A stretch of DNA of 5,818 nucleotides from positions 1 to 5,818 of the forward strand of contig JABWAN010000407.1 in NCBI GenBank assembly GCA_013361015.1, in the 5' to 3' direction. Below the pieces are notes generated by a model, which had not been told where the DNA came from, did no database searches, and saw only the letters and a list, made by a program, of their open reading frames with translations. Of the stretch, positions 1-5,818 are shown piece by piece (within the stretch, counting starts at the first letter, position 1; the number at the start of each line of letters is the position of its first letter). The position numbers and the translations under genes were made by a program. Source of the DNA: Candidatus Zhuqueibacterota bacterium (lineage in GTDB: Bacteria > Zhuqueibacterota > Zhuqueibacteria > Zhuqueibacterales > Zhuqueibacteraceae).

Positions 1-1
1 C

Positions 2-718
2 CTCAAACTCGCGTTGCCACTCAAAATCGGCGGCATTTCCACGGGCGTACGCGGTTTCATGGTTTTGCCCACCGCGAAAAACGCCGACGTGCCTTACGAA
101 CCTTACAGTTCCGGCAAAGTCGGCGCGGGTTTGCAAGGTCTCATGACCGTGGACATGACGCAATCGTTTCCGCTCGTGCCTCTGAAGCTATATCTCAACT
201 TCGGCTACATGGATCACATGCTGAACGATTCTTTCTTTACGGCCGAGCAGGATCAGTACATTTTCGGCGCGGGCATTAAGTTTCCCATTCGCTCTTTTGT
301 TTTGCATACGGAGTATACCGGCGAAGTTTTTGCGAACAACAGAAACCTGGCATTTGCAGAGAACTCCTCACGCATTACACAGGGTGTGAAGTTTCTCGGT
401 CCATGGGATATGATCATCGATCTGAGCGCGGACATTGGATTGGACAAGCCCGTGCAAGTTGTCGGCGAGCCGCAGTATTATCAAAAAGATTATGCCGACT
501 GGAAAGTGATTCTGGGCATCAACTATCAATTCACTTCGCGCTCTTCACAAGAACCCGCGCTTTCCTCGGGCAACAAGCGCCAAGACGAACGCGCCAGACG
601 TGAGCTGGATGAGATTCGCGGCGAGCGCGAAGGCGCGCAACAAAGCCTGCAAGACATGGAAAAGGCTTTGGAAGAAAAGCAGGACGATACCGAGAAGAAA
701 GAGCCTCCCCAAGAGTGA
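2..718 (+). CDS. Outer-membrane beta-barrel protein, C-terminal part (5' end outside window)
   Basis: The reading frame is open to the left edge with no stop, and TTG at 14 is only an internal leucine codon, so the gene is truncated by the window; 238 residues are visible. The first ~180 residues alternate polar and hydrophobic/aromatic positions with Gly-rich turns, as in outer-membrane beta-strands, for example IFGAGIKFPIRSFVLHTEY (about 263-319) and WKVILGINYQF (about 500-533). The strand ending in an aromatic residue looks like the last barrel strand. About 57 further residues follow it (about 545-715), very rich in Glu, Arg, Lys and Gln (RARRELDEIRGEREGAQQ), with the look of a coiled coil. 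The usual barrel C-terminal Phe is therefore internal rather than terminal. The family is not recognised. The downstream exported TPR proteins and ExbB/TolQ-like gene suggest it is the outer-membrane partner of an envelope complex (inference). Sure of the ORF, moderately sure of the barrel. Confidence 0.75.
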   Translation, partial: LKLALPLKIGGISTGVRGFMVLPTAKNADVPYEPYSSGKVGAGLQGLMTVDMTQSFPLVPLKLYLNFGYMDHMLNDSFFTAEQDQYIFGAGIKFPIRSFVLHTEYTGEVFANNRNLAFAENSSRITQGVKFLGPWDMIIDLSADIGLDKPVQVVGEPQYYQKDYADWKVILGINYQFTSRSSQEPALSSGNKRQDERARRELDEIRGEREGAQQSLQDMEKALEEKQDDTEKKEPPQE

Positions 719-786
719 GCAACCAAATTCTGCAGCGTGAAGTCTCCGCGTTTCTCCGCATCGGCATTCTCGCAGAGCCTCTGTGT

Positions 787-826
787 GCGCCGGATATAAC
801 CCGCCCTCGAGCAAGGTTTCCGGCGC
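787..826. repeat. Inverted repeat in the 719-923 intergenic gap
   Basis: GCGCCGG at 787-793 is matched by its exact reverse complement CCGGCGC at 820-826, giving a 7-bp all-GC stem around a 26-base loop. No T-run follows on either strand, so it is not a typical intrinsic terminator. It could be an RNA hairpin, an operator, or chance in GC-rich sequence. The rest of the 205-base gap shows no convincing coding sequence, tRNA or promoter. Confidence 0.3.
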
Positions 827-923
827 CTAAAAGGTTCATTCGGCATGACGATCAGCGCGAGAAGGTGAATGCTTCAGCGTTGCCGCACCAACGATCACCT
901 AGAAGTCCTAAGGCACGAGTGGA

Positions 924-2315
924 ATGAAGAGGAGAATAGACGGTTTGCGCTGGGCTTGCGTCGGCATCATTGCTAGCCTTTTGGTTTTTGGGGCAGCTTC
1001 CGGAGCCGGAGCCTTCGCGATCACGCCGCACCTGCCGGTCATGCAGGATAATGCGCGCGGCGTGGACCGCAACATGGAACGCGTGGCGCAGCGCTTGTAT
1101 AAAAGTGCGCTCAAGTTTTACTATGATCGCGCCTATTGGAAAGCGGCGCGCGAGTTGATCATCTTGCTGGATTATTATCCTTCGTTCAGCGATGCCGATG
1201 GCGTGCTGTGCCACCTCGGCGAAAGTCTGTACTCGATGGATATGTTCAAGTCCTCGCACAAGATGTTTCGTTTTCTCGTTACCAAGTTTCCCCAAAGCGA
1301 ATACGTGCCGCAGGGGCTTTATGGCTTGCAGCGCATTCAATATCAGGCCGAAAACTATGCGGAGAGTCTCAAGATTTATGATGCGCTCGTGGCCAACTAT
1401 CCCAATACCGATTTGATGAATGGCATCCATTATTTTGGGGGCATGGCCTATTTTCATTTGCACAATTACGACAAAGCCATTGCCATATTGAGCCAAATCG
1501 GGTCGCGCAGCGAGTATTACGATTACGGCCTCTACACCATCGGCCTCGCCCAACTCAAAAAAAAAAATATCAATCAGGCCCTCTCCGCTTTGCGCAAAGT
1601 GATCGCGCAGCCGCTCTATCGTATGGAGCAGCGTGAAGTCAAAGGCCAGGCGCATTTGACCCTTGGGTTTATTTACTACGAGCTGGCCTATTACAACGAG
1701 GCTATCTCGCACATGCGCCATATCGGGCCGGATCATAGAGATTATCCTCAGGCGTTGCTCACGCGCAGTTGGGCCTCGATCAAGATGAACGATTTCCAAA
1801 GCGCGATTGTGACGCTGAACGAGCTGATCAAAAAGTTCGACGCCACTGAGTACGGCGAAGAGGCGCATTTCTTGTTGGGACAAAGTTATCTGCGTCTGGA
1901 GTTTTACGACTTCGCCATCCAACAGTACGATTACATCATCGCACAGTATCCCGAGGCCAACAACGTGGCCGAGCGCGTGCGGCAAGTCAGCGCGGGCTTG
2001 CGCGAGCAAGAAAGCCTGCTCGAAAAACTCAAAGTGCGATTGTTGGTGCTCGAGTCCAAGCTGATCGACTCGATTTACCTCGACGGCTCCAAGCAGATTC
2101 CGAAATATATTCAAGATCACTCCGACCAGCTCGCAAAGTCGAAGGATCAATTGATTGAGCAGATTTTGAGCGAGCGCAAAACGTTTGAAGAAGTTTCGCA
2201 GAATTTAGAGCAGGTTCGTTCCGATATAGCGCGAAGGGAATCGCGGCGCCATTGGGGCGCTTACGCCGAGTACGGCAAAACGCGGGCGTTATTCTTGAAG
2301 GGAATGCCGAAGTAA
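924..2315 (+). CDS. Exported TPR protein with C-terminal coiled coil (BamD/CpoB-like repeats)
   Basis: 463 residues. The N-terminus has a basic start (MKRR), a hydrophobic core (about residues 10-28) and an A-F-A site, so signal peptidase I cleavage after Ala32 is likely and the mature protein should be periplasmic; there is no lipobox Cys. Residues ~54-345 are tandem TPR-type helix pairs with the short-motif signature seen in BamD and CpoB/YbgF repeats (DYYPSF, KFPQSEYV, NYPNTD, QYPEANN). Residues ~356-443 are a Leu/Glu/Lys/Gln-rich region of coiled-coil character, and the last ~20 residues are basic and aromatic. The domain order, TPR then coiled coil, is the reverse of CpoB. ATG 924 is preferred because it gives a complete signal peptide; AAGG at 910-913 is a modest ribosome site. 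It lies 25 bases before the next, longer TPR gene, so the two are probably co-transcribed. Likely an envelope scaffold; the binding partner is unknown. It contains an 11-A run at 1557-1567. Confidence 0.88.
   Translation: MKRRIDGLRWACVGIIASLLVFGAASGAGAFAITPHLPVMQDNARGVDRNMERVAQRLYKSALKFYYDRAYWKAARELIILLDYYPSFSDADGVLCHLGESLYSMDMFKSSHKMFRFLVTKFPQSEYVPQGLYGLQRIQYQAENYAESLKIYDALVANYPNTDLMNGIHYFGGMAYFHLHNYDKAIAILSQIGSRSEYYDYGLYTIGLAQLKKKNINQALSALRKVIAQPLYRMEQREVKGQAHLTLGFIYYELAYYNEAISHMRHIGPDHRDYPQALLTRSWASIKMNDFQSAIVTLNELIKKFDATEYGEEAHFLLGQSYLRLEFYDFAIQQYDYIIAQYPEANNVAERVRQVSAGLREQESLLEKLKVRLLVLESKLIDSIYLDGSKQIPKYIQDHSDQLAKSKDQLIEQILSERKTFEEVSQNLEQVRSDIARRESRRHWGAYAEYGKTRALFLKGMPK
1557..1567 (+). 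repeat. A11 homopolymer inside the first TPR gene
   Basis: Eleven consecutive A bases encode Lys-Lys-Lys plus the start of Asn (residues 212-215). This is the longest homopolymer I noticed in the window and includes the A_AAA_AAA-type slippery heptamer. Loss or gain of one A would bring a stop within about 11-25 codons in either alternative frame, cutting the protein at roughly half length. Whether slippage occurs is not visible from sequence; sequencing error is also possible here, though the frame is intact as given. Confidence 0.6.
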
Positions 2316-2324
2316 CGCATCAAC

Positions 2325-2328
2325 GAGG
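2325..2328 (+). promoter_or_regulatory. Candidate ribosome binding site for the 997-residue TPR gene
   Basis: GAGG at 2325-2328 lies 12 bases before ATG 2341. It directly abuts TTG 2329, which rules against that TTG as the start. A second candidate, GGAA at 2343-2346, would serve an ATG at 2353. The start is therefore 2341 or 2353; 2341 is preferred because it adds the basic residues (MEKR) expected before a signal-peptide core. Confidence 0.4.
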
Positions 2329-2340
2329 TTGCATACCGCA

Positions 2341-5334
2341 ATGGAAAAACGGATGAGTTCAAAACTTCTCGCTGCCGCAGGTTCATGGTATGGGCTTGGA
2401 TTTGTGCTGCTGGCCGGCTCCGGCTTCTGGTCTCCAGAGAAAGTTTTCGGACAAAGCGGAAATTCAGGATTGGCGGCGCGCGATACCGTCGTGGTCAAGG
2501 ATTTGGAAGCGGCGATCGTCAATGCCGAAGGGCTCGTGCGCAAATACCCCGACAGCGATTTCACGCCAAGCGCGATGTTTCAGCTCGTGGAGCTTTATGT
2601 AAAACGTGCGACCTATGATTTCCAGCAACGCATGTCGAACTACGAGCAGGAGCTGAAACGCTTCGATGCCGGAGAGTTGAAAGCCGAGCCGGTGATGCCG
2701 CGTGTGAGCTACGGCAAAGCGATTGAGATGGGCTATCGCATTATGCAGCAGTATCCCACTGCGCCTTTCAACGACAAAGTCATATACCGCATTGCGCTTT
2801 GCCAGATGGAAGAGGGTAATCGCGATTTGTCACGCGACTATTTTCAGCGCTTGCTGGAAGAGTATCCCAAAAGCGAATATGTGATCGAAGCCAACTTCCG
2901 GCTGGGGGAGTATTATTTCGACAAACGTGATTTCCAGGCTGCGACGGACTTCTACGCCAAGCTGCTCGATCAATGGCAGAATCCGTTTTATCAAATGTCG
3001 CTGTACAAGCTGGCATGGTCGTATTACAACACCAATAACTTCCCCAAGGCGATCAGTACTTTCATTTTTTTGATTGATGACATCAAGCGCGTCAATCAAG
3101 CGCAAGATGCCACAGTGCTCGGCAAAACCAAAATGGATTTGCGCAACGAGGCCATCGAATACTTGGCGCAATGTTTCGCGGATTACGGCGGGCCAGACAA
3201 AGCGCGCAAGTTCCTCGAACAATTCCGCGGCAAGGATTACGGCATCGACATCTTTTTCAAGTTGGCCGACCTTTATCAAGCGCGCAATTTCTACGAAGAA
3301 TCCACCCGCACGCTGGAAATTACGCTGGAAATGTGGCCGCTCTACGAACAAGCGCCGTTGCTGCAAAGCAAGATCGTGGAGAATTATCTGAAGAGCGGCG
3401 ACCAGAAAAAGGCCGAGACCGCGCGCGAGAATTTGGTGAAAAATTACGGTCCAGGCAGCGCCTGGCTGGCGAAATATCCGCAAGGCGAGGTGCACGACAA
3501 AGCCGTCACCCTCGCCGAGCAAAACCTCTACATCCTCGGGACGGAAGCGCAAGCCCAAGCCCAAGCGGCAAGCAGTATTGAAAACTACCGGCGTGCGATC
3601 CAACTGTATGAGCAATTCATAACGAAATTTCCCGACTCTAAAGATGCTGCGAAGATCACGTATTATCTCGCGGAATCACAATTCGAGATCAAGGAATTTG
3701 CGGCTGCGGCCGAATCCTATCAGCAAGTCATGGTTAAGCATCCGCAATCGGAGTTTGTGGATGACGCGGCTTATAACCGCATCCTCAGCCATTTTGAGGA
3801 GATGAACACCGCGGGCGCGCACGACAGCAGCACATTCGTGCTCGCGAATTTCCTCGGCAGCGGCGCACAAGACACGCTTAAGGTGCCGAACGCGATCTAT
3901 CCGAAGCTGCTCGTCGCGTGCAATGACTTTGCGATAATGATGGGCAAAAGTGAGCGTTTGGCGGAAGTGCTAATGAAGTACGGCGAGAGCCTGGTCACGC
4001 TCAAGGCTTACAAGCTGGCGCACGGCGTGTATGAAAAGGTCATCACGGAGCGGCCGCAATCACCCTACGTTGTGCAGGCGCACATGCTGCACGCGCAGTG
4101 CTCGATGGAAAACCAGGAATATCTGCTCGCGGAGAAATGGGCGCGTAAAGTGACGGAGCAGTATCCCGATTCCGTCAAGCAGGTCGTGCGCGCACACCGC
4201 ATCATTAGCACGGCAAAATTCAAGCTCGCGGAGGGTTTCAAAGAGCGTGGCGAGTTTGCCGTCGCTGCCAAAGCATTTGAGAACATCGCCGCAACCACGC
4301 CGGATTCTTCCATCGGCGAGCTGGCCTTCGCGGAGTCCGCGGTGCAATACGACAAGTCCGGTGAGAAGGAAAAGGCCATCGAGATTTACGAAAAATTCTA
4401 TTTGAAATTTCCGAACTCAGCGCGTATCGACGAGGCTTTATTCCGTGCCGCAGCGTTGTGCGAAGAAACACAGAAATGGACGCGCGCAGCGCAGAATTAT
4501 CTCGCGCTTGTAAATGCGCGGCCCACTTCGCCGTATGCGGCCAAAGCCATGTTCGCGGCTGCGCGGTGCTATGAGAACGGCGATCTCTTGGAAAATGCCC
4601 TCAACACTTACGATCGCTTCGTTGCGTTGTTTGAGCACGAGATTGATTCGTACCTCGAAGCCTTGGTGCGCTCCGGCGAGATTTGCTACAAACGTAAAGA
4701 CTATGCGAAAGCCTCGGACTATTACCAACGGGCCGTGACCAAATACGCAATAGCTACGGAGAGCGGTCTGCAACCCGATCCCTTCATGACGGCGCAAGCA
4801 CAGTTTATGCTGGGTGAATTGCAGCTCGATACCTACAAGTCCGTGAAACTCGAGCCGCCCATCGACAAGAGCTTGCAACGCAAACAAGGATTGTTCAACG
4901 ATATTCTCGCCGTCTATAAAGATGCGGCATTATATCAAGTCGGAGAATGGTACACCGCAGCCTCGTATCGCATCGGCGAGGTGTACGAAGAATTTGGCCG
5001 CGCCTTTTGGGAGTCGCCGCGTCCGGCCAATGTCTCGGAAGAAGTGATGGCCAAGTATGAAAACCAGCTCGCATTGAAGATTCGACCGTTCAAAGAACGC
5101 GCCTATGAAACGTATCAAGGCACGTTGCGGCAAGCGGAAGAAAATGGCATCACGAATTCCTGGGTGGATAAAAGCCGTGAACGTGTGCATTCGCTTGCAG
5201 TGGAACTCGGCTACGAAGCGCCGGTGAATGCGCCCGCAAACGGCGAAGCGCTTCCGCCCGCCGACGGCGCAGGCACGGGCATGCACGGCAATGGCCAAGG
5301 TTTGAACACAGCTACGGCCAAAAGCAATCAATGA
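2341..5334 (+). CDS. Large exported multi-TPR protein (about 997 aa) with distinctive C-terminal block
   Basis: The N-terminus (MEKRMSSK, then a hydrophobic stretch to about residue 29) looks like a signal peptide, with probable cleavage after V-F-G at 37. Almost all the rest is tandem TPR-like helix pairs, about residues 61-95, 124-250, 263-375, 411-490 and 555-805. They carry BamD/YbgF-type signatures such as KYPDSDF, EYPKSEYV, KFPDSKD, KHPQSEFV, QYPDSV and KFPNSAR, each followed by an A..A.Y.LAE/RLGE helix. Residues ~868-955 form a different block with WYTAASYRIGEVYEEF, PRPANVSEE, RPFKERAYETY and NGITNSWVDKSRE. The order of these motifs recalls the C-termini of TPR proteins in myxobacterial gliding (Agl/Glt) clusters; this comparison is from memory. 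The last ~38 residues are Gly/Ala/Asn/Pro-rich and probably disordered. It follows the shorter TPR gene by 25 bases and precedes the ExbB/TolQ-like gene by 82, fitting one operon. Likely a periplasmic superhelical scaffold. ATG 2353 and TTG 2329 are alternative starts. Confidence 0.9.
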   Translation: MEKRMSSKLLAAAGSWYGLGFVLLAGSGFWSPEKVFGQSGNSGLAARDTVVVKDLEAAIVNAEGLVRKYPDSDFTPSAMFQLVELYVKRATYDFQQRMSNYEQELKRFDAGELKAEPVMPRVSYGKAIEMGYRIMQQYPTAPFNDKVIYRIALCQMEEGNRDLSRDYFQRLLEEYPKSEYVIEANFRLGEYYFDKRDFQAATDFYAKLLDQWQNPFYQMSLYKLAWSYYNTNNFPKAISTFIFLIDDIKRVNQAQDATVLGKTKMDLRNEAIEYLAQCFADYGGPDKARKFLEQFRGKDYGIDIFFKLADLYQARNFYEESTRTLEITLEMWPLYEQAPLLQSKIVENYLKSGDQKKAETARENLVKNYGPGSAWLAKYPQGEVHDKAVTLAEQNLYILGTEAQAQAQAASSIENYRRAIQLYEQFITKFPDSKDAAKITYYLAESQFEIKEFAAAAESYQQVMVKHPQSEFVDDAAYNRILSHFEEMNTAGAHDSSTFVLANFLGSGAQDTLKVPNAIYPKLLVACNDFAIMMGKSERLAEVLMKYGESLVTLKAYKLAHGVYEKVITERPQSPYVVQAHMLHAQCSMENQEYLLAEKWARKVTEQYPDSVKQVVRAHRIISTAKFKLAEGFKERGEFAVAAKAFENIAATTPDSSIGELAFAESAVQYDKSGEKEKAIEIYEKFYLKFPNSARIDEALFRAAALCEETQKWTRAAQNYLALVNARPTSPYAAKAMFAAARCYENGDLLENALNTYDRFVALFEHEIDSYLEALVRSGEICYKRKDYAKASDYYQRAVTKYAIATESGLQPDPFMTAQAQFMLGELQLDTYKSVKLEPPIDKSLQRKQGLFNDILAVYKDAALYQVGEWYTAASYRIGEVYEEFGRAFWESPRPANVSEEVMAKYENQLALKIRPFKERAYETYQGTLRQAEENGITNSWVDKSRERVHSLAVELGYEAPVNAPANGEALPPADGAGTGMHGNGQGLNTATAKSNQ

Positions 5335-5345
5335 CAAGAAGATTT

Positions 5346-5361
5346 TCCTGAGACTTCAGGA
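5346..5361. repeat. Small hairpin between the large TPR gene and the ExbB-like gene
   Basis: TCCTGA at 5346-5351 pairs perfectly with TCAGGA at 5356-5361 around a 4-base loop. No T-run follows, so a Rho-independent terminator is not supported. It could attenuate read-through or protect the upstream mRNA end, but six base pairs can occur by chance. Confidence 0.25.
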
Positions 5362-5405
5362 CGAAACCATTTCATTCACTCAAACCAAGCCTCAAGGAGA
5401 CTAGT

Positions 5406-5409
5406 GGAG
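5406..5409 (+). promoter_or_regulatory. Ribosome binding site for the ExbB/TolQ-like gene
   Basis: GGAG at 5406-5409 ends 7 bases before ATG 5417, which is good spacing. A stronger-looking AAGGAG at 5394-5399 is 17 bases away, and the GTG that it would suit (5404) reaches a stop within eight codons. ATG 5417 is therefore the start. Confidence 0.6.
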
Positions 5410-5416
5410 AGCATCT

Positions 5417-5818
5417 ATGGAAATTAATTTTTGGGAAACAGTCAGCAGTAGTCCGACCTTCATCATTCTGTTTGCATGTTCATTGGTCGCAATCACATTC
5501 ATTTTGGAGCGGTTGCTCTATTTTCGCCGCACGAATTTGAATTCCGGTATGTTTATTCCAATGTTGCAGAATTCGCTGCGTGACGGCGGCGCGAAAGCGG
5601 GATTGGATTTGTGCCAGCGCTATCAAGCGCCCCTAGCAGTGGTGGTGGGCGTGGGTTTGCAAAACTTCACGCCGGGTGGAAAGGGCGTGGCCGAGCTGAT
5701 CGTCCCCGACAACACCCGCGCCCTGGTGGGCGAACCGGACCGGTACGCGCCGCAGCTGCAGCGCACCACTGCCGAGTTCGCCCAGCACTACGGCGTGGCG
5801 ATCCTGCCCGCACGCCCC
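5417..5818 (+). CDS. ExbB/TolQ-like proton-channel protein N-terminus, joined in frame to an IS21 transposase fragment
   Basis: The ORF opens at ATG 5417 and runs to the window end without a stop (134 codons). Residues 1-83 look like the start of a MotA/TolQ/ExbB family protein: a short periplasmic N-terminus, a single transmembrane helix (about 14-36, FIILFACSLVAITFILERLL), a basic cytoplasmic turn (FRRTN), then the cytoplasmic helix region ending PLAVVVGVGLQN. Family members run to about 200-240 residues with two more membrane helices, which are absent here. From residue ~90 (5684) the protein instead matches the catalytic core of an IS21-family IstA transposase. Residues 84-89 cannot be assigned to either side. 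GC at third positions is about 58% in codons 1-83 and about 93% in codons 90-134. In the intact cluster this gene would supply the inner-membrane proton-motive-force engine for the upstream envelope proteins (inference). The fused ORF is unlikely to be a functional protein. Confidence 0.75.
   Translation, partial: MEINFWETVSSSPTFIILFACSLVAITFILERLLYFRRTNLNSGMFIPMLQNSLRDGGAKAGLDLCQRYQAPLAVVVGVGLQNFTPGGKGVAELIVPDNTRALVGEPDRYAPQLQRTTAEFAQHYGVAILPARP
5684..5818 (+). mobile_element. istA: Internal fragment of an IS21-family transposase (IstA)
   Basis: The translation from residue 90 of the preceding ORF reads GVAELIVPDNTRALV, then DRYAPQLQRTTAEFAQHYG, then VAILPARP. This is the order of the IS21-family IstA core: G-V-x-x-x-x-V-P-D-N carrying the second catalytic Asp (5708-5710), a D-R-Y-x-P segment, A-x-H-Y-G, then L-P-A-R-P, which in the family comes just before the D-K-A-K-V-E segment holding the catalytic Glu. 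The window stops before that Glu. Only about 45 of roughly 400-500 residues are present. The IstA N-terminus, the IS end and the istB helper gene are not visible. Codon use (leucine all CTG) differs sharply from everything upstream, suggesting another genome or a recent acquisition. The family call is from recognised motifs, not a search. Confidence 0.72.

Noticed and set aside
795..800. TATAAC as a -10 promoter element
   Set aside because: No acceptable -35 element lies 16-18 bases upstream, and the hexamer falls in the loop of the inverted repeat. Not enough to call a promoter.
715..927. 70-codon plus-strand ORF filling the gap, overlapping both neighbours
   Set aside because: It starts at a GTG inside the stop region of the barrel gene. 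The product is Arg/Pro/Ala-rich with no pattern of helices or membrane segments, and no good ribosome site was seen.
852..2150. Minus-strand ORF of 432 codons opposite the first TPR gene
   Set aside because: It lies almost wholly antisense to a TPR gene with a signal peptide and clear repeats. Its own product is a His/Ile/Leu/Arg-rich mix with no recognisable domain, typical of a codon-bias shadow.
2329..2340. TTG at 2329 as the start of the large TPR gene
   Set aside because: The only nearby purine-rich ribosome site (2325-2328) abuts it with no spacing, and the four extra residues do not improve the signal peptide.
3548..3567. Short AAGCCC tandem repeat encoding Ala-Gln repeats
   Set aside because: Only two to three 6-base units between TPR blocks, consistent with an ordinary low-complexity linker.
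2830..3615. Minus-strand ORF of 261 codons opposite the large TPR gene
   Set aside because: Same reasons: antisense to a strongly supported TPR reading frame, with no domain or signal of its own.
5417..5818. A genuine ExbB-transposase fusion protein
   Set aside because: Both halves are incomplete (one membrane helix of three, and an internal slice of IstA), and codon use changes abruptly. A chimera or rearrangement explains it better.

Overview
The window is a gene-dense, single-strand (+) block. It reads as part of a cell-envelope gene cluster from a diderm (Gram-negative-type) bacterium. An outer-membrane beta-barrel protein, two signal-peptide-bearing TPR proteins and a TolQ/ExbB-like inner-membrane proton-channel subunit follow one another. 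This gene mix and the mixed codon use (frequent TTG leucine, moderate GC) would suit an uncultured FCB-type lineage (KSB1/Calditrichota/Zixibacteria-like) or a deltaproteobacterial-type lineage. I cannot place it further without a database search.

Layout: (1) 2-718 is the 3' part of a beta-barrel gene that begins outside the window; its product ends in a charged, probably coiled-coil tail. (2) 719-923 is a 205-base gap with one imperfectly explained inverted repeat. (3) 924-2315 encodes a 463-residue exported protein with TPRs followed by a C-terminal coiled coil. (4) 2341-5334 encodes a 997-residue exported protein built almost wholly of TPR helices, with a distinctive C-terminal block. (5) After an 82-base gap, an ORF starting at 5417 encodes the first ~83 residues of an ExbB/TolQ-like protein. 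It then changes, in frame, into an internal piece of an IS21-family transposase (IstA), which runs off the window end.

Working together (inference): the TolQ/ExbB-like subunit would, with ExbD/TolR partners expected downstream, harvest proton-motive force. The two TPR proteins would be periplasmic scaffolds and the beta-barrel the outer-membrane component. The plan resembles Tol-Pal (TolQ/R with the TPR protein CpoB) and the myxobacterial Agl-Glt machinery (TolQ/R homologues, TPR proteins and outer-membrane barrels). The actual function is unknown.

The most striking local anomaly is the ExbB-to-IstA junction at about 5666-5684. Third-position GC jumps from about 58% to about 93% and no IS end is visible. 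This is most simply an assembly chimera at a contig end. A real IS-mediated rearrangement is the alternative.
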